The position numbers and the translations under genes were made by a program. From contig WBZZ01003583.1 in the NCBI GenBank assembly GCA_019918135.1, positions 134,501-198,500 on the forward strand: a stretch of 64,000 nt of DNA. Direction: 5' to 3'. The notes under the pieces are model-generated. The model saw nothing but the letters and a program-made list of their open reading frames with translations. It was not told the origin of the DNA and searched no databases. Below are positions 12,060-22,158 of this stretch, one piece after another. Every line of letters starts with the position of its first letter. The stretch's first letter is position 1. This stretch comes from Paulinella micropora. Its lineage: Eukaryota > Cercozoa > Imbricatea > Euglyphida > Paulinellidae.

Positions 12060-13235
12060 CATTCAGCCCCAGAGTGTTTCGGTCGGCCCTCGCAGACTCG
12101 TTTCATGCAGGTGCTGGGCCGCAATGTGTCCTCGTCGGTTGCAGTTGAGACATTGGATGTCTTTGTTGATAGCAACGGGTGTGGCCGAAGTGAACAGGGC
12201 TGTCGAGGACCTAGATGAGGCAGCAGAGAGTTGGTTAGCATGGTATGCTTGTAAGATGAGTGAACATATCTCATTATAACGTGGTTTGTCAGCATCAGCA
12301 CGAGACCAATACATAGTTCCCCCTACATCCCCCATAGATAGAGAGGTGCACTCCTTAAGTTTAAAGAACAAGAATACGACTCTGAATTCATCAGGTAGAG
12401 GCACTCCTCTTGACTGTAGGCGCTCGAAGCGTTGGGTCAAGAGCTCCATCCATGCTGGTAGGCCATTGCTTGACTTCAGCTTTGTCTCGAACAGCTGCAT
12501 TAGTAGGCGAGCGATGGAAACCGATCCTTTGCTGCCGAATCGCTCGCAGATCGCTGTCCAGATCACCGCTGGGTTGGTTCCTGCTCGTTGGACGGTCAGT
12601 AGAGCTGTCGACTCTTGGCATGCTTCCACAAGGAAGCAGCGGACATGGATCTGTGCTTTGATGTAGTCTGCTTGGCTGAAAAGTGTATCCAGGTCAGTTG
12701 GTACGTTGATAGTAGGCAAGAGGGCGGGTGCTTGGCTACCTGAGGACGGGTTGGTCGAGGATGGGCTGCTTGAGGACGAGCTGGTCAGTGATGACGAGCT
12801 GCTCGATGATGAGTCGCCACGTCTCGATCCGTATGCTTCATCGTCTTCGTCGTCATCGCTCCTCCTTCTCGACTGTCTTGCTGTCGAGGTGGTCGTAGAC
12901 CCAGGTGCTGACAGTCCAGATCCAGTAATGTTGTTAGGGGCGGGGTGGGTGGGTCTTAGTCCAGTAGTTCTGGTACTTAGGGGCGGGTTGGGTGGGTCTT
13001 AGTCCAGTAGTTCTGGTACTTGCGTAGATTGTAGCAATCTCTTGTACCGAGTAGGGCGATTCTTGGTCTTCCAGAAGTAGTATGTAGCGTGCGTCCACGC
13101 CCAATAAAAAAGCGAAAAATTGGAATTTCCAAAGGTCAAATTCATCGATGGGTCTTTTCGGGAATTTCGGTAGCTTGAGTTGGTAACGGGGCGCATCCAA
13201 GGCTCCATAACCAGTAAGTACACTAGTAGACATTA
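12060..13235 (-). mobile_element. Copia gag region with zinc knuckle (fossil)
   Basis: The gag-type helical domain is seen as IWTAICERFGSKGSVSIARL and LPAWMELLTQRFERLQSRG, like the UBN2/gag-polypeptide family. A CCHC knuckle CLNCNRRGHIAAQH lies near 12110-12160. The front peptide YQLKLPKFPKRPIDEFDLWK lies close to the upstream LTR. These would form the particle and bind element RNA. Confidence 0.75.
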
Positions 13236-13608
13236 GACTCCGGATACTTGAATAATCGTTTGCGCTGAGGCACTTTGATCAAAGGTTGAAGGAACAATAA
13301 TGAATTTAATGAATGGTTAGAAACCAATGACTGAAACTCAATCTAATTTACCATAAATTTATAATGAAATAAATACCACAAATTTATATACTGATCTTGT
13401 GGTCAGAAATTCAAGTGATGATTCAGTATGGGCCAATCTATACTAACTGGCCACTAATTGTGAATAACGGTAATATCAACGTAACGAATAATAATTATGA
13501 TACGAAATATGAAAATGGTAATGAATATGATCCGGTCAAATATAAATGTTATGTCGTGAAATTGACCATAAAAGGTAACAATATATTTAGTAAATATTAT
13601 TGCTTACT
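13213..13608 (-). repeat. LTR (5' LTR of the Copia element)
   Basis: This ~396-bp partner of 5231-5627 differs by only a few bases and small indels. It is immediately followed by the right copy of the TGGTA target duplication (13609-13613). As the upstream LTR of a minus-strand element it should hold the promoter. Confidence 0.9.
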
Positions 13609-14995
13609 TGGTAAGGGCGGGCTAGTAAAGGACGAGAAGGAGGCTATACATGTGGAGCTCCACAAGACAGCAGCCGATCAAGGCCAGGCAGCTGCTCAGT
13701 ACAACCTGGGCTTCTATTATGAGAATGGCAAGGGCGGGCTAGAGAAGAACGAGAAGAAGGCTGTGGAGCTCTACAAGAAGGCAGCCGACCAAGGCCAGGC
13801 AGCTGCTCAGCGCAACCTGGGCGTCTGTTATGAGTTTGGCAAGGGCGGGCTAGAGATGGATGAGAAGAAGGCTGTGGAGCTCTACGAGAAGGCAGCCGAC
13901 CAAGGCGATGCACGTGCTCGGTGCAGACTGGGCTACTGTTATGATTTTGGCAAGGGCGGCTAGAAAAGGACGAGAAGAAGGCTGTGGAGCTCACAAGAAG
14001 GCAGCCGACCAAGGCGATGCACGTGCTCAGAACAAGCTGGGTCTCTGTTATGAGTTTGGCAAGGGCGGGCTAGAGAAGGACGAGAAGAAGGCTGTGGAGC
14101 TCTACAAGAAGGCAGCCGACCAAGGCAATGCACGTGCTCAGAACAAGCTGGGCCTCTTTTCTGGGTTTGGCAAGGGCGGGCTAGAGGAGGACGTAAGGAA
14201 GGCTGTGGAGCTCTACAAGAAGGCAGCCGACCAAGGCTTTGCACCTGCTCAGTACAACCTGGGCCTCTTTTATGAGTTTGGCAAGGGCGGGCTAGAGAAG
14301 GACGAGAAGAAGGTTGTGGAGCTCTACAAGAAGGCAGCCGACCAAGGCCTGGCAGCTGCTCAGCGCATGTTATAAGCATGGCAAGGGTGGACTAAAGAAG
14401 GACGTAGAGAAGGCTGTGGAGCTCTGCAAGAAGGCAGTCGATCATTGAAGGCTATGCACTTGCTCTGGGCTTCTGCTATGATTGTGGAGCTCTGCAGGAA
14501 GGCACTGCCAGCCGACCAAGGCTATGCACTGGCTCATTACAAGCTGGGCGTCTGTTATGATCATGATGGCACGAGCGGGAGCCGACCCAGGCCATGAAAC
14601 TGCTCAGTGCGGCTTGGGCTTCTTCTAGAGTGCCGGGTATCGGCAAGGGCTGGTATCTATCCACAAGAGAACTTCAAGGCTATGAAGCTCTGTCTGTAGA
14701 GGCCATTTACTTGTTCGGTTACTGTCCAAGCTGGTATCCCGGGCCGATAGACTATGCCTGTGCGGGGTGCCCATTGACAAAAGAAAGGCGGTTGAGCTCT
14801 GCACAAATTCGAAAGTAGCCGACCAGGGGCCGCAGATGTTAGTCCGCTCTGGTCAGGATGGGTCTATGAAAAGCGACAAGTGCGAGCTGCGAAAGGAAGA
14901 TGACAAAGCCTTAGGGGTGCAACCTTACAGAAAGGCGGCTGATCCAAAGCTACCCAGATTGTACGGAGTTCCTGCAAGGCTCCACGCCTTCTCCC
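13609..14995 (+). pseudogene. Sel1-repeat protein, 3' part
   Basis: At least seven further Sel1 repeats (GKGGLEKDEKKAVELYKKAA, DQGxAxAQ, LGxCYEFGKGG) follow the Copia target duplication in the frame expected from the left part. A one-base loss near 13958 shifts frame between two repeats. From about 14375 on the repeats decay: fragments such as VELCKKAVDH and ADQGYALAHYKLGVCYDH remain in mixed frames up to the right direct repeat at 14998. Sel1 arrays expand and contract easily because the 108-bp units are nearly identical at the DNA level. Function beyond scaffold-type binding is unknown. Confidence 0.75.
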
Positions 14996-14997
14996 TG

Positions 14998-15640
14998 TCA
15001 TTTCCTTACCCGCGCTTGCCATTCTATGACAGGTGGAGCCACTGAGACATGTTTTGAGACGTTCGGCCCCGCACGGGCCACTCGAGTAGGCATTCTATGT
15101 ATGCCTTGTATGTATGTATATTGATACATACCTTGTATAAAACATCACACTATGATAGAATGCTTTTATGTCATGTAATTAAATATTACACATTTTTGTG
15201 AGCACACGTATGTTTATACGATATTCACTTTAAATGAAGACATGTAAACATATATCATTATATAACCACCGGTATTTATTTTGTTATTACGTGCATTTTA
15301 TATTCTGTATATTCATTCAACATCGTTAGACTGTGTTATCCTTTATGTATATATGTTATGCATATATGTATGTATATATATATATGTGTGTGTGTGTATG
15401 TGTGTATGTATATATGTATGTATATATATACATATATATATAAAATCCAAGGAAGGAAGGAAGGAAGGTTCGGATTCGGAAGGAAGGAAGGAAGGAAGGT
15501 ATGAAGGAAGCGGGAAGGAAATAAGTAAGGAATGACTGAGGAACTGCAACTTCTGAGGAAGGTACTGAAGGAAGGAAGGAAGGAAGGAAGGAAGGAAAGA
15601 AGTGAGGAATGACTGAGAACTGGAACTTCTGAGCAAGGTA
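14998..15640. repeat. Right copy of the ~540-bp direct repeat plus GGAA-rich tail
   Basis: This matches 4255-4790 in the same orientation, including TTTCCTTACCCGCGCTTGCC, the TATG/TA run and the GGAA run. Unlike the left copy it continues with more (GGAA)n and a duplicated motif GAGGAATGACTGAG/AACTGCAACTTCTGAG (15528-15636). Confidence 0.85.
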
Positions 15641-15725
15641 GAATTATATTATATAACTATCTATTGATTTAAGTATGAAAATGGTTGTTATCTGAGTGAA
15701 GTTTGAAAAAACCATTCGAAGAGCT

Positions 15726-15815
15726 AAGCCCCTGGCGGGGCTCAAACCGCGACTAATCTCTTAAAAGGCGAACACTCTTAACTTAGCAACACAAACCGTC
15801 TAAGTTATTAATATT
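15726..15815 (-). repeat. tRNA-Lys-like SINE head or tRNA pseudogene
   Basis: On the minus strand the sequence contains an A-box-like stretch TGCTAAGTTAAGAG, an anticodon-region CTTTTAA as in tRNA-Lys(TTT), and a B box GGTTTGAGCCCCGCC. The stems are not all paired, so I do not call a functional tRNA. A tRNA-derived SINE head or decayed tRNA is the simplest reading. Confidence 0.45.
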
Positions 15816-15999
15816 ATAGAGCAGGCGACTCCAACTTGCTTATCAAACTTGTACTTTTAGTGATCATGAGGCGTCGCCTCATGGTTACCCACAAGTTTTG
15901 AAGTTTGAAATCATTGTAGCAGTGGCATGCGTCATCAAACTTCATCAGTTCGGTTCTGGGTATGAATTTCAAGTAAGCTTAATATATATTAATAGTACC

Positions 16000-16205
16000 A
16001 TTCAATATGAATATTAATATGAATATGAATATTAATATTAATATACATTAATATTAATATTAATATTAATATAATATTAATATAGCAATATTAATATTAA
16101 TATTAATCTTAATATTAATCTTAATCTTAATATTATTAATATTAATATTAATATTATTAACATTAATATTAATATTAACTTATGATTTTAATATTAATAT
16201 TGACC
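16000..16205. repeat. TTAATA-type AT microsatellite
   Basis: About 200 bp of interrupted (ATTAAT)n is seen, immediately left of a MITE-like element. Confidence 0.8.
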
Positions 16206-16945
16206 CTTACTCGGGCAAGAGCCACATTTGTGGATACAATCCACATTTGTGGATCTAGTTTTCAACAGGCTTCAATAACTTTGAAACATCAATACCAATT
16301 GTAAATTGCTATACTATGCAACAGATTAATAAACCAAGTGTCACGGTTGTTGAAGCGATCTGTGAAAACCAGGATGTCATAGCTTAGTAAGTTAGCTGGA
16401 AGTGAATTACTGAATATGAAACTGAAGTTGAAACAAGCAGGTCCAACCACTTTTTTTCACACTGTAGTATTTTCGTGATGCATTTTCAATTATGCATAAA
16501 AACATCAGTATCAATCGTAAAATGCTATCCTACGCTACACATTCAGTGAGCTTAATAAATCAAGAGTTGCTGAAGCGATATGTGAAAACCAGGATGTCGG
16601 TGGCCTAGTTTTTCTGGAAGTGACTCTTAAATATGCCACTGCCAAGTCACAGACTCCCATCAACCACTTTTTTTCTTAAACTTGAATTTTATAAGACTGA
16701 GGCAGCCACTCAGAGTCTGACCTCGGTTGTGAAGGTTTTATTTGACTCTGAGAACGGATTTTTGACATGGTTAACTTCAACCGGACTCAGCATTTTGATA
16801 ATATTTATTAATACACTGTCAACTGTCAAAATCGAGTCCACAAATATGGATTCAAAACCGTCTCGAAAAGTATTAGCCGATCCACATTTGTGGCCAGGGA
16901 TCTTGATCCACAAATGTGGCCCCAGTGAAGCCAGAGTAAGGGTTA
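16206..16945. mobile_element. MITE-like element with CCCTTACTC ends
   Basis: Imperfect inverted ends read CCCTTACTCGGGC ... GCCACATTTGTGGAT on the left and ATCCACAAATGTGGCC ... GCCAGAGTAAGGG on the right. Both flanks read TTAATAT. The palindrome CCACATTTGTGG occurs twice near each end. The interior has two related ~150-bp blocks (about 16275-16450 and 16500-16640) sharing GAAGCGAT.TGTGAAAACCA. No transposase frame is present, so it is non-autonomous. Confidence 0.6.
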
Positions 16946-17314
16946 ATATCTCTTGATATCATCTTTGTTTTCTCCAAATATCATCTCAAGTTTCCGCTCA
17001 ACGAGTTTTACTGAGAAGATGATCAGTGCTGAGACTTTAACTGTCAGTTTCATTTTTCAAATTTTTTTCAACTTTTCATTTTTTTTAACGCAAGCACTGT
17101 TTAATATTAATATTAATAGAACATATGACACTCGCCACTCAGAGTCCGAACGTAGCCGGAGTTGACTGAGCCTAGTGGCCCGGAAGCAGAAGAGATAATA
17201 GATGTAGGCGCAGATAGGTAAATATGCGACCTTTTCTTATACTCCTATACACAGTGATGAATAGAAGAGCTACATCTCGTTAAGATATAGTTATATATGT
17301 TTTTATTTATATAC

Positions 17315-17968
17315 AACAGAGGTGATGTTCAAAGGTACTAGTACCTTTTGCCACTTTTTGCCACAGGCAATTTCATAAATATAAGAGGCAAATTCCTGCA
17401 TGTTTTGTTGATAAAACAAGCAGATCTATGATTTAAAAGCATTATTTATTTTGATAAATTCAACATTTCAAGTTAGTTTTGAACTTGCAGAGTGACAAAA
17501 TCAAGCAAAAATGTGGCAAAAATACTTGCCACTTTTTGCTAAGTTATTGGCCTATTTTTGCTTCTTTTTTGCTTGATTTTTCATCTAATATGAATGAAAA
17601 TAATCAGATTTAATGATAAATTATATTTTGATAAATTAATTTTACTTCATGATCCACCACCCGGCTGACATGAAATAAGTGGCATGCGGTGTCACTAGTA
17701 CATTAAAAAGTGGATGTGTAAAACTTTCTAAGTCAATGATATTACGGACTAGTCTAGGCAAGCGTTCCTGGCAGAATTGTGTGCGGAACAGTTTAATTCG
17801 ATCACACTGAATCTAAATATATAATTTTTAAATTAATTGTGAAGCCATCTTATTTGTATGTATAAGAAATACACACACTTCAAGTTGCCACCTGCCAATA
17901 TTAAAATTGTTCTAAGTCCGTAACTCATACTTTCAAAGTGCGATCAATTCAGCCGGAAATAAAGCAAT
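17315..17968 (+). repeat. Left terminal inverted repeat
   Basis: This inverted copy of 25498-26133 differs by scattered substitutions and small indels. It carries repeated words such as GCCACTTTTTGC and TTTTTGCTTGATTTT, possible transposase sites. No coding frame is seen. Confidence 0.9.
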
Positions 17969-18078
17969 CTAATTCAAAACAAAGAGAATATAAAAATAAT
18001 TAAGAATTTACGTTTTCGTCTAATTTCCGATTTATTTATTATATAAATACTTTACCACTGTACTGGTACATTTTGCAA

Positions 18079-19487
18079 TTAAGATCGATAGCCCAACATT
18101 CCAAGCAAGAGCTGTTGTTCGCGCATATGTTGTTCGCGCAGTTGCCTGCTCTCCCTCTCCAATCTCTGCGACTCCATGATTAGGTGATAGTGTACCATTC
18201 CTTGTGCTGAATTTGGCAATACATACTGGTTGCGGTCATCTACGTAGTGAGTAACTGGGAATTGGTTGGCGGCATAGGCAGATTGATTGACGTACTGATT
18301 TTGGTTGGGAGCGTGATAAGTACGAACAACAATATCACCCTGATTGTAGTTATTATTGTAATTGTTCTCTTTTTCAGGGACATGTTTGTTACCCTCGGGC
18401 TGGGAATTTGTGACAGTGCTACCGCTTCCCTTCAAATTTATCTGCTTTATTTCATTTTGGAGAGCAGCAAGTGCGTTGGCCAGAGAGGACGAGACCGCAG
18501 TGTTTTGTGCAGTGAAGCTACTCATCGCGGCAGCAATTGCGTCAGTAACCTGCTGGCCAACATCAACTGGAGCTTCAGACTTAGGAGCTTCAGGTGGTAA
18601 CTGAGTGGCGCCGACCGCGATCAAAGGCTTCTCATCGTTCTCACTTTCGGGGTCGTCAAGTGTGACTTCCACCTTTGGCTGTTTTGTCTTTTTCTGTTTG
18701 GCTTTTTTCTGCTTACTAGATTTGGATTTGCCTTTCGCCGGCGGCTTGCCATGAGTCTCAGCATCGCCAAGCTCAGACTTGATTGCCAACTCCGGAGTCT
18801 GTGAAAAAAAAATGAAAAAAAAAACATATCATCTTCGACGACAGATTATCATGAAGGCAAATTCAAAGCTAGTAACAAAACGAAAAAGCTGATTACGATT
18901 TCAGTGGCTGGCTGTGCTTCTTCCTTGGGCTTGATGACCCTCTTCGGCCGGCCGTTCGCATGGAATTTCTGGAGAGCGTTGGGCTGATCTCTAAACCATA
19001 CGAAGTCGAAAATCTGCGGAGCTTGTTCTATGGGTAGTGTCCCCGCAGCCGCAGCGCTCATTTGTGCAAGCCCCGGCTCAACATCTTTCTCCCACTGCTC
19101 GACACTCATATAGCCAGCGTTCCTTGACTTTGCTGCATCTATCGCCTTCATTGACACGCACTGAAACTGGCGAAACACCTGGCCTGTCTCCTGATCCTCA
19201 ACAACACGACTCACAAGCAAGGTTTTGTTTAGGTCAGTGATGTCCTTGGAGCCTTGCTTGAGAAAATGTGTGGTCAAGGTTGCCATGGCCCTGACCAAAA
19301 AGTGCGTACAGCAAGCAAGCAATGGTGACAAAATGATTACCCGCACAGCGTCAGTGTCTCATCCTCGCGGGTGACTACATGCTTGCGTGGCAACAACGGA
19401 ATATTTTTGAGGTTACGCGACTTCAAAGAGCGAAGAACGGCAATGTTCTCCCGCCCTCCTACTTGCGACCGGGCACTGAGCGGAGTA
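18079..19487 (-). CDS. Three 3' exons of a transposon-borne gene, unrecognised
   Basis: Exons 19341-19487, 18897-19290 and 18079-18798 (minus strand) join in frame across two GT-AG introns (19291-19340 and 18799-18896). The middle exon encodes a compact segment (HFLKQGSKDITDLNKTLLVS, DFVWFRDQPNALQKFHANG). The last exon is Lys-rich (SKQKKAKQKKTKQ), then acidic, then has an Ala/Ser helix, an Asn/Gln-rich patch and a Gln/Arg coiled-coil tail (LERESRQLREQHMREQQLL) before the stop. I recognise no family. The basic patches suggest nucleic-acid binding and the tail suggests oligomerisation. It lies within the TIR element and is transcribed away from the transposase, so it is likely an accessory mobility protein. 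Confidence 0.6.
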
Positions 19488-19609
19488 CTGCAAAAAAAAA
19501 ATAATAATAATAAATAAATAAATAAAATTAAAAAAAAAAAAAAAAGTGCAAGCAAAATAGATACAGGAGGCAATGCAGTAAAGGTATAATGCAAAGCTCA
19601 CATTCGTGG

Positions 19610-20912
19610 CTATTAGTCTGACTTCGTGCCTGGCATGGATGTTACGTTCCGCGAGGGAACGCAGGGATCCTTCCCTCTGCACGCAAAGGACGAACGAATC
19701 GTCAAGTCGACAACCACGCAGTGCTGGGAACGCAAAAGCGAAAGTGCAAGGAAAAGAGATACAGAGAGAGAGTGAGAGAGACAGAAAGAGAGAGAGAGGT
19801 TACGCAATTTCATAGTCCTTGTCGTGGACAAAGGTGTAGTTGGTCGTTCTGGAGCTGAATAAGGCGTTTGGGTCTGGATTGTCTTCCTTGGGCTTGCCAT
19901 CGTCTGTCTCTGTCTCTATCTTTCCTTCTTTGTCTTTCTCCGTCTCATCTTTCTTTTCTTTTTTGTCTGTCTCTGTCTTTCCTGCTTTGTCTGTCTCTGT
20001 CTTTCCTGCTTTGTCTTCCTCTGTCTTTCCTGCTTTGTCTGTCTCTGTCTTCCCTGCTTTGTCTTCCTCTGTCTTTCCTGCTTTGTCTTCCTCTGTCTTT
20101 CCTGCTTTGTCTTCCTCTGTCTTTTTTGCTTTGTCTTCCTCTGTCTTTTTTGCTTTGTCTTCCTCTGTCGTCTCTGTCTCCTTCTCTGCCTCCTTTTTGT
20201 CCTTTCCAATCGCATCTAATGCCTTTTGTCTCTCTGCTTTTTGCTTCTCTTCGTCGTCATGTTTCTTTTGCTCTTTTTTCCTCTGTGCCTCTGCTCTCTC
20301 TCTCTTCTTTCTCTTTCTTTTCCTTGTCTTGTTGTGCCTTTGCTTCTGCTTCTTTTCGTTCTCTCTCTTGTCTTTCTTTGTCTTTCTGTTTTGCTTCTTC
20401 TTCTATTTCTTTCAGTCTGGCCTGTTCCAGTGCCTCCTCTTCCTCTGTCTTCCTTTGCATCTTTGTCTTTTTTCTCTTCTTCTTCCCATTGTCTTCTTCC
20501 TCCTCTTCGGGCTTCTCACCTTGTGTCTTAGATGTCTCGTTCTTCTTTTTTGGATCTTTACTGTTTTTGTTCTTCTCTTTTGCCTTTGTCTCCTTCTCTG
20601 TCTCTGTCTTTGCTTCTGCCTTTGCCTCTGTTTCTTTTTCTCGTTCTTCTTCTTTTTTTCATCTTTACTTTTTTTGCTCTTCTCTTTTGCCTTTGTCTCC
20701 TTCTCTGTCTCTGTCTTTGCCTCTGCCTCTGTTTTCCTCTTCTTTGCATTTGCTGCTGGTTTGTCTTCTTGTATCTCTCTTATTACTCTCTTCTTTTTTT
20801 CTCTCTTGTCACTCCCCCCCTCTAGCCATCTAACTAGTTCTAGTGGCTGCCTGGTAGTACTGTCCCATCTTGCTGTCCAACCTGCTGCTACGTCCTGAGA
20901 AAGAGAGAGAGC

Positions 20913-20943
<31 letters not shown>

Positions 20944-21176
20944 AGAGAATGAGAGAGGGAGCAAGAGTCTCAAAGAGTCTTCACCTTGAAGGCACGGTTG
21001 GCCGGAAAGTTCCACAAAGGCCGTCGGGCTGCTTCAAAAGACGGCTCGTCGATTTTCCCCGCAGACACGAAGCCCTTAGCAGCGTCCACGGTGCCATGCA
21101 GAACCCAGTTGTCTTCCTTGTTGATCTCCAAGAACACCTTGCCGTCCGCGGCCTTTCGGTGACCAGTCAACGATGC
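19610..21176 (-). CDS. Probable 5' exons of the same gene, Lys/Glu-rich
   Basis: Minus-strand coding is seen as GKVFLEINKEDNWVLHG ... FPANRAFK (20985-21176, donor GTGAAG), then a long charged exon (acceptor at 20894, donor GTAACC at 19803). This exon includes E/K/R helices and a 24-bp minisatellite encoding DKAGKTEE, and ends FSSRTTNYTFVHDKDYE. A further exon around 19610-19723 is likely. Frame slips appear in the low-complexity part (about 20310), and the join of the exons around 19723 to the next exon is not resolved. The plus-strand hydrophobic frame over 19840-20898 is the shadow of this charged coding strand. Confidence 0.45.
19960..20175 (-). repeat. 24-bp coding minisatellite (AGKTEEDK)n
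   Basis: About nine tandem 24-bp units alternate TTTCCTGCTTTGTCTTCCTC and TTTCCTGCTTTGTCTGTCTC types. On the minus strand each unit codes one DKAGKTE(E/T) octapeptide, so length change by whole units keeps the frame. Confidence 0.85.
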
Positions 21177-22158
21177 GACCTTGCAACAACCAAGTCAGAG
21201 GACATGGAAAAAAAGCCTGGAGGTGGGGCGAAAACGGGGAAATGGTAACGATTATGGGGGGGGGGGGGCAAATACTGGGAAAGGGCAATGGTTTTCAGCA
21301 AGTAAGGGCAGAGAACCTTTGCCATACTGGAGATGGTGTCGATGGTGTCGGTCGCACAGAGTTGTGGGGTGGTTGGTGACGACGGTTGGAATTCAAAAAG
21401 GTAGCACATTGAGCAAAATTGGGCCCCAAAAAGCCAATAGTCCGGCAGGAAAAGTGAAAACGCCAGACTTCACCCAAGGACCCTTGCAAAACAAGTCCAA
21501 GAGAGAACAGTTAGAGGTCAAGATGGGGCTGTGTGAGTGCTGTGTGCTGCGTCTGAGATACTTTTTGGAAATCTTTTATGAAAATGATAGGCCAAGCTGC
21601 CCTCATCACATATCTGTTGTTTTTTTCCCCAAAAAAAACCCTGCATCCCAATACTCCTACAACTACCTTGGCAACTTTTCTGCTGCCACCATACCTTTTG
21701 CTCTGGCACTTTGCATAGGCATGGCTGTGTTTGTTGGAAAACAGACTATGCAAATGTTTGCTATGTTATGTTGTGTTTGCAATGAGTGCTTCTGTTCTTG
21801 TACAGCATGCCTGGAAGTACAGTACTTGGAAACTAGGGAGGCAAAATAGGGGGTTGCCACCCCCTTTTTTTCTCTTGCTGATCTTGCTTGCAACTTGCGT
21901 TTTTTTTATCGTTTGCTTGTGTAAATCTTTGTTGTACACTATGGTAAGTTTAGAATGTACTTCTGTTTTGTACGTATTTGTTTGCAACTGCATGTGTTAG
22001 GAACTTGCTTGGCAAACGCTACTTTGCCACCCCCTTTTGTGCCCCTGGCCCTTCAACAGCGATAGGGACCATGAACAAAGAAAAGCCCAACATGTAGTGG
22101 TTGTGAATACGGTACTATTCAAAATTTTCTTGTTTTTTTTCAAAATAACTTTGTTGTT

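Larger units (their letters stand above)
5231..13608 (-). mobile_element. Copia-type (Ty1-like) LTR retrotransposon, minus strand
   Basis: Near-identical direct repeats (5231-5627 and 13213-13608) bound the element, both starting AGTAAGT and ending GCTTACT. Both outer flanks carry the 5-bp target duplication TGGTA. Reading on the minus strand the parts are gag, protease-like segment, integrase, reverse transcriptase and RNase H, the Copia order. It lies inside the Sel1 gene. LTR similarity suggests a young insertion. It is not fully open and has about three breaks, so it is treated as a recent fossil. A MYND-type zinc finger lies in the region between gag and protease. Confidence 0.9.

Noticed and set aside
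19840-20898. Long plus-strand hydrophobic frames (352 and 321 aa) resembling membrane proteins
   Set aside because: They are the complement of a Lys/Glu-rich minus-strand exon; Ser/Phe/Leu runs arise from reading CTT/TCT sequence.
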